From NCBI RefSeq assembly GCF_000337535.1, contig NZ_AOIP01000040.1:61339-122965 (forward strand): DNA of 61,627 nt, read 5' to 3'. A program made the translations under genes and the position numbers. Source of the DNA: Natrialba aegyptia DSM 13077 (GTDB lineage Archaea; Halobacteriota; Halobacteria; Halobacteriales; Natrialbaceae). Every line of letters starts with the position of its first letter. The first letter of the stretch is position 1. Shown in pieces: positions 1 to 8,215 of the stretch. Below the pieces are notes generated by a model. It was not told the DNA's origin and made no database searches. It worked only from the letters and a program-made list of their open reading frames with translations.

Positions 1-570
1 GCGATCAGCGGCGAGACGATCTACGTCGACCACGACGGCGAACTCGTGGCGCTTCGCGACGAAAGCGGCGGGGACGACCAGCCCGACGAGGGTGACGAGA
101 ACGACGAGAACGACGAGACGGACGGCGAAAACGACGAAGGAGACGGATCCGATGACAGTGGCGAGAACGACGACGCGGACGGCGGAAACGGCGAGCAGGA
201 TGGATCCGACGAGAGTGGCGGAAACAACGACACGGACGGCGGAAACGGCGAGGGAGACGGATCCGACGGAGGAGACGATCACCAAGACGGCGATGACGAC
301 AGCGACACGGTGGGAGATGACGGCGACGGCGACGACGGAGCGTCTGCCGACGGCAATGATAGCGATGCCGGAACCGGAAACGGCGGCATGGAGGACACTG
401 GAAACGAGTCGAACGCTGAAAACGAGACGGACACCGGGAACGACACTGACGACACCGTGCCCGGCTTCACGACCGGTACCGGCCTTCTCGGCGGAGCGTT
501 CGGCCTCGAGTGGCTGCGCCGGAAGGCCGGCGCTGACGAGTCGACCAGCGTGAACGAACCGTCTGAGTAA
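1..570 (+). CDS. C-terminal part of a surface PQQ-type beta-propeller protein with PGF-CTERM-like anchor (5' truncated)
   Basis: The frame is open from base 1, so the gene begins outside the window. The first residues (TIYVDHDGELVALR) look like the last strand of a PQQ/BamB-type propeller repeat. Next comes a low-complexity linker of about 125 residues made almost only of Asp, Glu, Gly, Asn and Ser, with short units such as DGGNGE and DGSD recurring. The C-terminus reads PGFTTGTGLLGGAFGLEW followed by LRRKA, matching the plan of haloarchaeal PGF-CTERM signals: a PGF motif, a short hydrophobic stretch and basic residues, processed by archaeosortase A. The hydrophobic stretch is short, so the sorting call is moderate. 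Inferred role: a cell-surface protein whose acidic stalk crosses the S-layer. The propeller's ligand cannot be judged from this piece. Confidence 0.72.
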   Translation, partial: AISGETIYVDHDGELVALRDESGGDDQPDEGDENDENDETDGENDEGDGSDDSGENDDADGGNGEQDGSDESGGNNDTDGGNGEGDGSDGGDDHQDGDDDSDTVGDDGDGDDGASADGNDSDAGTGNGGMEDTGNESNAENETDTGNDTDDTVPGFTTGTGLLGGAFGLEWLRRKAGADESTSVNEPSE

Positions 571-800
571 GGGGTTTTCGGGTCGGGCAAAGTAGGGTGA
601 GAGCGCCGAACACGTATCTGAATCCTCGCCTTTCCGATTACGATTTCACCGTGTTCGAGGACTCAGATAGTCTGTCTGTGTTCGTGAAACGTTCTCAGTC
701 GATCACGAGCCATTTCGTCACATCGGGCCCTGTACTGACCGTTTGTCGAGTCGTCACGGGGTGATATCGGAACTGTTCTATGAACTCTGGACACTAGCAA

Positions 801-809
801 TGTATTTAC
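801..809 (+). promoter_or_regulatory. TATA-box-like element for the ABC exporter operon
   Basis: The sequence tgtatttac is centred about 27 bases before the ATG at 833. This is the spacing expected for an archaeal TATA box and a transcript starting at or next to the start codon. It favours 833 over an upstream in-frame start at 743. Confidence 0.5.
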
Positions 810-832
810 CGATCGGAAAACATGGGTGTGGT

Positions 833-1810
833 ATGGATGCCATTACAACGAATTCGCTTAGTCGGCGGTTTGGCGATGTGAACGCCGTTGAGTCACTGGA
901 CCTCACGGTCCAGACAGGAGAGATCTACGGATTTCTCGGACCGAATGGGGCCGGAAAGTCGACGACAATCAATATGCTCCTCGGGTTTACCCCACCGTCG
1001 ACGGGATCGGGAACAGTGCTCGGCTCCGATCTCGAGCACGAATCGGTGGCCGTTCGCCAATCAATTGGTGTCCTCCCGGAGGATTTCGGGGTATACGGTC
1101 GTCTGACCGCGCGAAAGCACGTTCGCTTTGCTATCGAGACGAAGGGCGCGAACGACGATCCGGACGACCTTCTAGCGCGTGTCGAACTCGCGGACGTAGC
1201 TGACCGGACCGCCGGCGGCTTTTCAACCGGGATGAAGCAACGTCTCGCGCTGGCGATGGCGCTGGCCGGAAGTCCGGACCTCCTTATTCTGGACGAACCC
1301 TCGTCCGGTCTCGATCCGAACGGAGCCAGGGAGATGCGCGCGATCATCCGTGAGGAGAACGAACGCGGGACGACCGTCTTCTTCTCGAGTCACGTCATGG
1401 AGCAAGTAGAGGCGATCTGCGACCGTGTCGGCATTATGCGTGACGGGCGCCTAATCGCCGAGGACGCCATCGACTCGCTCAAAGACAGATTCGACGCTGA
1501 TTCTCGACTCGTAGTCACGCTCGATACCGTTGCAGACGATATTGTTCCCACCTTAGAAACGATGAACGGCGTCACCGACGTCAACGTCGATGGAAACGAC
1601 GTGTCGGTCGTCGTGGCCGACGCCAGCCGGAAGGCACCTGTTATCGAGGCGGTCGGAGCAAGCGGCGTGACCATCGAGGACATCCGGATTGATGATTCCT
1701 CGCTCGAGGATCTCTTCGCGACGCTCACTACCGGCGAGCGTCCGACTTCACGGCATGCAGAAGAGAACGCCGCCAATACCACTCAACTGATCAGAGAGGC
1801 GGACCAATGA
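833..1810 (+). CDS. ABC transporter ATP-binding protein (ABC-2 export type)
   Basis: This is a cytoplasmic ATPase subunit that would drive the membrane protein encoded next. All nucleotide-binding motifs are visible: Walker A GPNGAGKST, signature region FSTGMKQRLALAMAL, Walker B LLILDEPSSGLDP and switch histidine in SSHV. Length is about 325 residues, normal for the CcmA/NatA-like subfamily, including the C-terminal extension after the core domain. The ATG at 833 is chosen because the domain starts directly there and a TATA-like element lies about 27 bases upstream. The stop overlaps the start of the permease gene by 4 bases, so the two are translationally coupled. The substrate is unknown; members of this group export drugs, sodium, lipids or peptides. 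Confidence 0.93.
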   Translation: MDAITTNSLSRRFGDVNAVESLDLTVQTGEIYGFLGPNGAGKSTTINMLLGFTPPSTGSGTVLGSDLEHESVAVRQSIGVLPEDFGVYGRLTARKHVRFAIETKGANDDPDDLLARVELADVADRTAGGFSTGMKQRLALAMALAGSPDLLILDEPSSGLDPNGAREMRAIIREENERGTTVFFSSHVMEQVEAICDRVGIMRDGRLIAEDAIDSLKDRFDADSRLVVTLDTVADDIVPTLETMNGVTDVNVDGNDVSVVVADASRKAPVIEAVGASGVTIEDIRIDDSSLEDLFATLTTGERPTSRHAEENAANTTQLIREADQ

Positions 1811-2658
1811 GCTGGATACACGTCGCCCGGAAGGACTTTGCGGACGCGCTTCGGTCGAAGTTACTCTGGGTTCTGTCGGCCCTCATGATTTTAGTCGTCG
1901 CAGGCATTTCTGCGATTCCTCAACTGTTGTATATTCCCGGCGAGGGGCCTGCTCCGGGCTTCGACGATGGGATGAGCTTCATGTTTACATGGATGACCAT
2001 GATGATCTCGCTCATCGGATTGGTCGTCGGGTATCGAGCGATCGTTGGAGAGCGCGAATCCGGCAGTATTCGATTTCTCCTCGGACTGCCGAACTCTCGA
2101 CGCGACGTCGTCGTCGGTAAGGTGCTCGGCCGTGCCACTGTCGTCGCGGTGCCAACAGTGATCGGCTTTCTCGTGGGTGCGGTCGTGATCCTCGCCCTCT
2201 ACGACGGCTTTGCCGTGACCGACTACATCGGCTTGCTGGTGTTCGCGCTCATCATCGGACTGGTATACGTCTCGGTTGCCGTCGCCGTCTCCGCTAGCGT
2301 CAACACACGAGCGAAAGCCGTCGGCGGCGTACTCGGAATCTACCTCATCTTTGATTTACTCTGGTGGGCGGTCCCGATGGCAATTTACTGGCTCCTTGAG
2401 CGCGAGTTACCCGGTTCGACGGATTTACCGGCGTGGTACGTCCTGGTCGAACGCCTCGGGATCTGGGAACCACTCGGGATACTTTCGGGGACGCTCGTCG
2501 ACATCGCCGGCGTGGAAACCGTCTCCACGGCCGACCGACTCGCGGGCGATGTCCCGTTCTTCCTCGAGACGTGGTTCGCCTGGGTGATCGTTGTCGCATG
2601 GATCGTGATTCCACTCGGTATTGGCTACTATCGGTTCAATCGAGCGGTGATGAGCTAA
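1807..2658 (+). CDS. ABC-2 family transporter permease
   Basis: This 283-residue membrane protein has about six hydrophobic segments. The first follows a short cytoplasmic start containing the typical motif of a small amphipathic helix (HVARKDFADALRSKLLW). The segment ERESGSIRFLLGLPNSRRDVV matches the conserved cytoplasmic loop of ABC-2 permeases. It overlaps the preceding ATPase gene by an ATGA junction and most likely forms a homodimeric exporter with it. No substrate can be assigned. Neighbouring genes downstream are unrelated, so the operon probably has only these two genes. Confidence 0.92.
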   Translation: MSWIHVARKDFADALRSKLLWVLSALMILVVAGISAIPQLLYIPGEGPAPGFDDGMSFMFTWMTMMISLIGLVVGYRAIVGERESGSIRFLLGLPNSRRDVVVGKVLGRATVVAVPTVIGFLVGAVVILALYDGFAVTDYIGLLVFALIIGLVYVSVAVAVSASVNTRAKAVGGVLGIYLIFDLLWWAVPMAIYWLLERELPGSTDLPAWYVLVERLGIWEPLGILSGTLVDIAGVETVSTADRLAGDVPFFLETWFAWVIVVAWIVIPLGIGYYRFNRAVMS

Positions 2659-3028
2659 CTTCTCGAAAACCGTTGGAAGCCGCGCAAACTGAACGGAGAA
2701 CGATCGAGAACTGGACGGAACCGACCACGTTGCTCGCCACCGCCTGTGTCACGCAGTGTCCGTCATCGGGGTACTCTGGTAGCCATCACGAGATGTGCGG
2801 CACCGTCGAGAAGGTGAGCTTCGAGACCACCAACATACCGGCTTTACAACCGTGCGCACAGAAGCAGCAGTTCAACATTCTGGTCTGTTGACGCTCCTCC
2901 AACTCTCCGCTGACCGTTACGTTTTCGGAAACGTCCGAGTGAACTGCGCTCGTTCAATCATCATCGAGTGTCTGCCGGAGCGAACTCCGTGCACAAAACT
3001 GTTGTGCGTAGGATGTGAGATCGGCCAT
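2659..3028. other. Intergenic stretch without a recognisable gene
   Basis: About 370 bases follow the ABC permease. Short frames exist on both strands but none shows haloarchaeal composition, a signal peptide or a known motif. No RNA gene or repeat was recognised. Confidence 0.5.
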
Positions 3029-3211
3029 ATGGGCACTACTACTGCAACGAAGCGCCTTCCGTCACGGGTAGCATGGGTGTTGGGAAGTATTTCCCTCGTA
3101 CTGGGAGTCACCGCTGCCGAGTATCTCGAAACGGGTCATGTCGGGGCAGTTGTCGGAACTGGTGTTCTGATGTTACTACTAGCGCTCGTGTATGAATCTG
3201 TGTCCTCCTGA
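3029..3211 (+). CDS. Small predicted membrane protein
   Basis: The 60-residue product starts with a short polar, basic N-terminus (MGTTTATKRLPSR). Two hydrophobic segments follow, roughly residues 14-30 and 38-55, separated by a short acidic turn (EYLETGH). The ATG at 3029 is chosen because the longer frame upstream is poor in acidic residues and contains no domain. The two-helix hairpin layout is common among uncharacterised haloarchaeal small membrane proteins, but no family was recognised. Neighbours give no functional hint. It may stand alone. Confidence 0.5.
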   Translation: MGTTTATKRLPSRVAWVLGSISLVLGVTAAEYLETGHVGAVVGTGVLMLLLALVYESVSS

Positions 3212-3461
3212 GATACCGTCTATTTCTGGTAGAAGAGTCGTAGGAGGAGAAGTGGGCCAGTTGTTCACTCCGCGAGGCAATAGCTATTCTCGCTGAATCA
3301 GGCGTTGAACGCTCTCACGGACCCGTTTGTAAGACTCTGTTGAAATCAGCAGCGGCTAACAAATTTTGAGCGGAAGTACAGAGCACTCACCTACCGTCGC
3401 GCAGTGATAGCTACGTTGCCGTCACCAAAGTTCATTTCATGATACGTAACCAAGGGAGCGT

Positions 3462-4541
3462 ATGGATACTCTCGAGCTTGTCTGTTCTTCGTGTGGGCGG
3501 ACCTATACCGATCAGTGGCGGTGTGAGTGTGGCGGCGTCCTTGACTTCACTCACCAACCACTTCCGGCGTCCGACCGGCCAGATCCCGGTCAGTTCGATA
3601 CGCGAGACGGACTCTGGTCGTTCGATATGTTCCTCCCCGTCGAGAAAGGCCCCTCTTTAGGTGAAGGGATGACGCCGCTTGTCTCGTCAACAACGTGGGA
3701 TGCCGAGTACAAACTCGAATACATCTCCCCGACGGGCAGCTTCAAAGATCGAGGTGCAACCACGACGATCAGCCATGCAATCCAGTGTGGCGCAGATCGA
3801 GCCGTCGAAGATTCATCGGGGAATGCTGGGGCTGCCATCGCGACCTATGCGGCTCACGCTGGACTCGACGCGGAGATCTACGTTCCAGCATCGGTGAAAG
3901 ACGCGAAACTCCAAGCAATCGAACGGGCCGGTGCAACGCCTGTTCGAATCGAAGGTGGACGCCAAGCCGTGACTAATGCATGCATCGAGGCTGTCGAATC
4001 GGGCGATGCATGGTACGCGAGTCACTCGTGGAGTCCAGCGTTCTTTGCTGGGACGGCGACGTTCGCATACGAAGTCGCACTCCAGCGTGACTGGAACGTC
4101 CCTGACGCGATCGTGATGCCACTCGGCCATGGAACGCTGTTCCTGGGCGTGTACCGTGGATTCAAGGCGTTGTCCGAAGCAGGGTGGATCGATACGGTAC
4201 CACGTCTGCTCGGCGCGCAAGCCGCAGGATATGCCCCGATTGCGAGCGAACTCAACGTAGTCCCCGAGAGCGAGAACGATGTCGCAGATGGCATTCAGAT
4301 CCGGGAGCCAACGCGAAAACAACAACTTCTGGATGCGATTGCTGAGACCGACGGTGATGCGATTGCGATTACGGAAGATGCGGTGCAAACGGAGTTAGAT
4401 CGACTCCACGAGCACGGATTCTACACAGAACCGACATCAGCGATTGCGCCTGCGGCACTTGCGGCGTATCGAGAGCGTGGAACGCTTGAGCCAGATGCAG
4501 ACGTGGTTATGCCACTCACGGAGCATGGATTAAAGACGTAA
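3462..4541 (+). CDS. PLP-dependent threonine-synthase-like enzyme
   Basis: This is a fold-type II pyridoxal-phosphate enzyme of 359 residues. The N-terminus carries a zinc-ribbon-like pair (CSSCG near residue 9 and CEC near 22), typical of archaeal threonine synthases. SFKDRGA (about residue 92) holds the PLP-binding lysine and EDSSGNAGAA is the substrate/phosphate loop. PLGHGTLFLGVYRGF and the terminal PLTEHGLKT also fit the family. Threonine synthase converts O-phosphohomoserine to threonine. Haloarchaea often hold several paralogues, so this copy could act on another substrate, such as diaminopropionate or cysteate-type compounds. It sits alone, without other threonine genes, which makes the paralogue option realistic. 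Start chosen at the ATG just before the zinc ribbon. Confidence 0.85.
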   Translation: MDTLELVCSSCGRTYTDQWRCECGGVLDFTHQPLPASDRPDPGQFDTRDGLWSFDMFLPVEKGPSLGEGMTPLVSSTTWDAEYKLEYISPTGSFKDRGATTTISHAIQCGADRAVEDSSGNAGAAIATYAAHAGLDAEIYVPASVKDAKLQAIERAGATPVRIEGGRQAVTNACIEAVESGDAWYASHSWSPAFFAGTATFAYEVALQRDWNVPDAIVMPLGHGTLFLGVYRGFKALSEAGWIDTVPRLLGAQAAGYAPIASELNVVPESENDVADGIQIREPTRKQQLLDAIAETDGDAIAITEDAVQTELDRLHEHGFYTEPTSAIAPAALAAYRERGTLEPDADVVMPLTEHGLKT

Positions 4542-4645
4542 CCGGACGGAACGCTCATCGATACGTTCGCATCTGTAGTGTGCGTGTGTTTCACGCTAAA
4601 ATATGTCTGAGAGATATTATTTAAACAGAGACGTTTGTAATTAGG

Positions 4646-4800
4646 TATGGCGGCTGGCTGATAGCGACTCTGGCCTGCCGGTGCCTAGGAGAGCAGTGCT
4701 CTCGTGCGGTTCATCGGAACGCTCCGCGTTCTGAGGACGTTTCACCGTCGCGGGTCACTATTGGTGAAATCGCTGTCAAGATTAACGGTGAGTGGTCTTC
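4646..4800 (+). mobile_element. Remnant of an IS6-family element with hairpin insert
   Basis: The stretch aligns by eye with the middle of the IS6-type transposase gene at 53.6 kb. Both have a ctggctgayagcg segment, then a hairpin with stem GAGAGC/GCTCTC (4689-4703), then a hairpin with stem GAACGC/GCGTTC (4717-4731), then a tcgcgggtc segment. After these comes a frame reading AVKINGEWS, similar to the start of the IS6 catalytic domain. No intact frame or terminal repeat remains, so this is a decayed fragment between two housekeeping genes. Confidence 0.6.
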
Positions 4801-4933
4801 CAAAGTTGAAGACGACAGTGAGTTGGACTCAGGTGTTTGTGAGAGGCGCCAGCGAAGAGTTAACACGGGACTTTTAAACACAGCACCGAGTTTCTGTGCG
4901 AAATCATGCCGATTCGGATCGAAGTCCGTATTG

Positions 4934-5728
4934 ATGGCGACTCTTACAACCAACGATGGTGTCGAACTGTACTACGAAACACAGGGTGAGGGACCACCGC
5001 TCGTATTCGTCACTGCCTGGTCCAGCACGTTACGATTCTTCGAGAAAAACATCCCCGACCTCGCTGAAGACTACCAAGTAGTCGCATTCGATCATCGGGG
5101 CCACGGCGAATCGGAGAGACCCGGACACGGTTATCGCATCTCACGACTTGCGATGGATCTCAAAGAATTAGTAGATCACCTGGATCTCACTGATGTTACC
5201 GCAGTCGGATGGTCAATGGGAGCAGTCGTACTGTGGTCGCATCTGGAACTATTCGGCAGTGATCGCATTTCGAAACTGGTCTGTATCGATCAATCCCCAA
5301 AAGAAAATCTCGTCCCACAAGACTGGGACCAACAGCGGTGCTTCGATGTCGAAGCGTTCACGAAACTTGCGAAGGACATCGAATACGCCGAAGAAGACGT
5401 CTTCAGTCGGATGGCCGGTCGGTACGATTCCCTAACGCTCGGAGAATCAGGGTTTGTGGACGAGATGGTGAACTGCTCGAAGACGGCGAAAATCGAACTC
5501 ATGCGGGATATTCTCAATCTTGATTGGCGAACATTCCTTTCCGAGATCGAAATCCCGACGCTGGTGTTCGTCGGCAGAGATAGCCGAGCAACGCCTCCGG
5601 AAGAGAGCGCGTACGTCGGCGACCAAATACCCAATGCTGAAACTGTGTTCTTCGACGACGCTGGCCATATGCTGTTCTGGGAGAACCCGGAGCAATTCAA
5701 CGAAATAGTCCGAAACTTCACTAACTGA
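4934..5728 (+). CDS. Alpha/beta-fold hydrolase
   Basis: This 264-residue protein has the complete catalytic layout of the family. The nucleophile elbow is GWSMG (Ser-94), the acid is in GRDSRATP (Asp-216) and the histidine is in AGHMLFWENP (His-245). The oxyanion region follows PPLVFVTAWSS, and DHRGHGESERP is the classical strand-loop motif seen in haloperoxidase, esterase and epoxide-hydrolase relatives. No signal peptide is present, so it acts in the cytoplasm. The ATG at 4934 (MATLTTNDGVELYYE) is chosen because the longer frame upstream runs into the IS6 remnant. The substrate is unknown. The neighbouring regulator and SnoaL-like gene could share a pathway, but this is only proximity. Confidence 0.88.
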   Translation: MATLTTNDGVELYYETQGEGPPLVFVTAWSSTLRFFEKNIPDLAEDYQVVAFDHRGHGESERPGHGYRISRLAMDLKELVDHLDLTDVTAVGWSMGAVVLWSHLELFGSDRISKLVCIDQSPKENLVPQDWDQQRCFDVEAFTKLAKDIEYAEEDVFSRMAGRYDSLTLGESGFVDEMVNCSKTAKIELMRDILNLDWRTFLSEIEIPTLVFVGRDSRATPPEESAYVGDQIPNAETVFFDDAGHMLFWENPEQFNEIVRNFTN

Positions 5729-5757
5729 AGAGCAGGTACTTAGTCGTTATTTGTCTC

Positions 5758-6393
5758 CTATTGTGCTGCTTCTGCGACGAAATTCTTGATAACCCGACTC
5801 TCGGCTCGGTGGCGCAACCGACTTACCGCGGATTTGTGGATGTCAAGAACGTCCCCCAACTCGGCGAGCGTACAGTTCCGAGGAGTCTCGTAGAACCCCC
5901 GCTCGACTGCCTCGGTAATGAACTCCCATTGGCGGTCCGTGAGTATCTCACTTACAGTGTGTGATTGGACGAGCGACACAATCTCGTACGGAATGCCAGC
6001 CGCTGCTAACTCGTCGGTATACTTCGATAGCCGTTCGTGGGAGGCCGCTAGTTCGACGGAAAACCATCCATTGCGTAGGATCGTTGGGTAAATCGAGATA
6101 TTCTTCGACTTGCGAAGCGGATCATACGACTTCGTTGCTGAGGTCTGAAACTGGAGCAACACCATCCGCTCATCGGTATGGTAAACATCAACTGCGTCTA
6201 CTTCGGGTGTATTCTCGAATCGGCGAACGAGTTCATCTCCCTTGGGCGTCAGTACTTCGAGAATAACGAACGCACCGTCGTCCCGTAGCTGGGTCGCCAG
6301 CAATCTGAACTCGGCATCGGGGAACTCGCTCGAAATCGTTGCCAGCCAACCGTCCACCGCTGTCCCATCGAGTTTCACCTGAATTTGGGGCAT
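5758..6393 (-). CDS. Bacterio-opsin-activator-type HTH regulator
   Basis: This 211-residue protein has a divergent N-terminal sensor-like region. Its C-terminal HTH_10 (Bat-type) domain, about residues 150-205, begins with LTDRQWEFITEAVERGFYE and contains the helix-turn-helix TLAELGDVLDIHKSAVSRLRHRAES. This is a haloarchaeal hallmark family of DNA-binding regulators. A ctttaagt element lies about 27-30 bases before the ATG at 6393 on the minus strand, supporting the start. The gene is convergent with the alpha/beta hydrolase and divergent from the SnoaL-like gene, so either could be a target. The signal sensed is not visible. Confidence 0.88.
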   Translation of the reverse strand: MPQIQVKLDGTAVDGWLATISSEFPDAEFRLLATQLRDDGAFVILEVLTPKGDELVRRFENTPEVDAVDVYHTDERMVLLQFQTSATKSYDPLRKSKNISIYPTILRNGWFSVELAASHERLSKYTDELAAAGIPYEIVSLVQSHTVSEILTDRQWEFITEAVERGFYETPRNCTLAELGDVLDIHKSAVSRLRHRAESRVIKNFVAEAAQ

Positions 6394-6539
6394 GTCAGTA
6401 AAGAGTCTGCACTCGGTCTACTTAAAGGCGTAACCATGTTCCTCCACAAACTCACGCTTGTTTCCCACCAACTACCAGATGTGGTTGCAATGAATTCACA
6501 GACGGAGATCCGTGCTGCTACCGACGAAGAACGGTATCC

Positions 6540-6983
6540 ATGACAGACTTACCATCAACTTCTCAAGTAGAAGCGAATAAGCGGCTTGTCCGCCGCATTC
6601 CCGAAGAGATTTTTGCGAAGGGCGACCTCGATCTGCTTGACGAACTGTACTCCGAAGACGCTGTCGAACGCAATGCGATGGGAACTCACCAGGGTCGACC
6701 GGAGATTCGAGAGTCCTATAACAGTTTTCTTACTGCGTTCCCCGATGTCTCGCAGACCGTCGAGAATATTGTTGCGGAAGGAGATCTGGTCGCGGTGCGT
6801 ATCACGAGTCGTGGGACACACACGGGTGAGCTTGGAGGGATTGAACCAACCGGAAAGGAAATCGAGGTTCAACAGATGTTTTTTGCCCGCATAGAGGACG
6901 GGGTAATCGCTGAACGATGGTTCTTGCCGGATAACCTCAGTCTCTTGCAACAGCTTGGTGTCATCGACTTTCCACCGACGTGA
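6540..6983 (+). CDS. SnoaL-like / ester cyclase family protein
   Basis: The 147-residue product has the cystatin-like cone fold signature of the NTF2/SnoaL group. The family pattern is seen in DLLDELYSEDAVERNA, then HQGRPEIRESYNSFLTAFPD, DLVAVRITSRGTHTGEL and a C-terminal AERWFLPDNLSLLQQLGV. Many relatives in prokaryotic genomes have no known reaction; named members cyclise polyketide esters or act as small-molecule isomerases. The start is the first ATG of the frame and is followed directly by the first helix. No secretion signal. Its closest neighbour is the divergently transcribed Bat-type regulator. Confidence 0.85.
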   Translation: MTDLPSTSQVEANKRLVRRIPEEIFAKGDLDLLDELYSEDAVERNAMGTHQGRPEIRESYNSFLTAFPDVSQTVENIVAEGDLVAVRITSRGTHTGELGGIEPTGKEIEVQQMFFARIEDGVIAERWFLPDNLSLLQQLGVIDFPPT

Positions 6984-7574
6984 TACCCGAAGACGCACCG
7001 CGTTACTGAGCAGGAGTCGAAGTATCAGTACCTCACAAAGCATCGCCAGTTAGCCTAACCTAAGCCACCTGTTCTGTTGTGATGAGTCGTCAGTAACGGT
7101 CGAGCAACGCTGATCGAAGATGGAGCTGTCGGCGGCGGTCAGCCGCCGACGCGACAGCATTGTCACTTGCGAAGACGCTTGCTCGGTCAATGACTACCGG
7201 TAGAACCGGTCATCAGGTGGTCGGTTCGCGGGGACGGCCCTCGTGGTGCGTCGGGCCATCCACACGGCCCGTCGAACCATATTTACGAACTCTTTGTATG
7301 GCCACTACGTGGATTTCACTGTCTGCTTGTTGGGTCTTGAACACACCTTCAGCAAGCAGACGTTCTAACTAACCGGCTTTGTGAAGTACTGAGATTGTCA
7401 CAACTTGCCTTATATGGGAGCGGATTTTAGCAGAACCGTCAATTCTGTTCCTGTCACGGCAGAACGGACGAGTGAACCTGGTCTACTATCTCGCCTGCTC
7501 TCGCCGCTCTACTGGCAGTATTGTGCTCTTTATGCGAATACTTTTGAGCGCCGCGACCCTAGTACGGATAACAG
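6984..7574. other. Intergenic region with a long perfect hairpin
   Basis: No credible gene was found in about 590 bases. A perfect 9-bp stem with a 5-base loop lies at 7128-7150 (GTCGGCGGC paired with GCCGCCGAC), nested in an outer ctgtcg/cgacag pairing. A palindromic ctaccggtag follows about 50 bases later. One open stretch on the minus strand, about 7220-7370, has no stop for about 50 codons but matches no family I know. Confidence 0.45.
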
Positions 7575-8039
7575 ATGGCTGACTCAATGAGCGAAATGCT
7601 CCGTCAGGACATGCAGTGTGAGGGGCTGCTGGAGTGTTTCCACGACCTCAAGGAGATCGACAAAGAGGTATTCCAATTGCTCAGCGACGAAGCGGAGCCG
7701 CTGACGGTCGACGAAATCGGTGACCACATCGATCGCGAACGCTCGACGGCCTATCGCTCCGTCAACCGCCTGCTGCAGGCTGGCTTCCTCCAGAAGAAAC
7801 AGATCAACTACGACCAGGGCGGATACTATCACGTCTATCACCCGCGAGATGCCGAGGATATCTCCCAGGAGATGCAACGGCTGCTCAACGACTGGTACGC
7901 GAAAATGGGCCAGTTGATCGCCGAGTTCAGCGAGACGTACGCCGTTGAACCGGAACCGGAATCAGAATCGGAATCGGAATCGGAGTCAGGGTCGGACTCG
8001 GACTCGGAATCTAAGCCGGTTGCGTCTCCCGACCAGTAG
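7575..8039 (+). CDS. TrmB-like winged-helix transcriptional regulator with Glu/Ser repeat tail
   Basis: The 154-residue protein has a winged helix at about residues 25-85: LTVDEIGDHIDRERSTAYRS gives the helix-turn-helix, followed by VNRLLQAGFLQKKQ and a beta wing. Helix DISQEMQRLLNDWYAKMGQLIAEF may dimerise. The C-terminus is a simple acidic tail of alternating Glu/Ser then Ser/Asp (about residues 128-148), encoded by an imperfect 6-base repeat. Such tails vary in length between relatives. It most resembles haloarchaeal TrmB/HTH regulators; target genes are not evident. The ATG at 7575 is used; a second in-frame ATG lies four codons later. Confidence 0.82.
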   Translation: MADSMSEMLRQDMQCEGLLECFHDLKEIDKEVFQLLSDEAEPLTVDEIGDHIDRERSTAYRSVNRLLQAGFLQKKQINYDQGGYYHVYHPRDAEDISQEMQRLLNDWYAKMGQLIAEFSETYAVEPEPESESESESESGSDSDSESKPVASPDQ

Positions 8040-8215
8040 TTGTCGTGCTCGCTGTCGTCACTACTATCTCCCGGTACTCTCTATCTCCGCGATATCCGTA
8101 CAGCGGTCACCGAATGCTGTCCTCTCCGCGGATGATCGCTTGTGAAATCGAGACGGTCACGGTCACAGTCACGGTCATCGGTAGCCGCCACGAGTAACAC
8201 TACTCACGGTCGACG

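Noticed and set aside
2791-2891. 33-codon ATG frame after the ABC permease
   Set aside because: Gln/Cys-rich, short and without motif.
7220-7370. Stop-free minus-strand stretch in the gap before the HTH gene
   Set aside because: No start, no family and no composition signal.
7950-8036. Acid repeat at the end of the HTH gene as a CRISPR-like or satellite repeat
   Set aside because: It is a 6-base codon repeat encoding Glu-Ser and Asp-Ser, common in halophile proteins.
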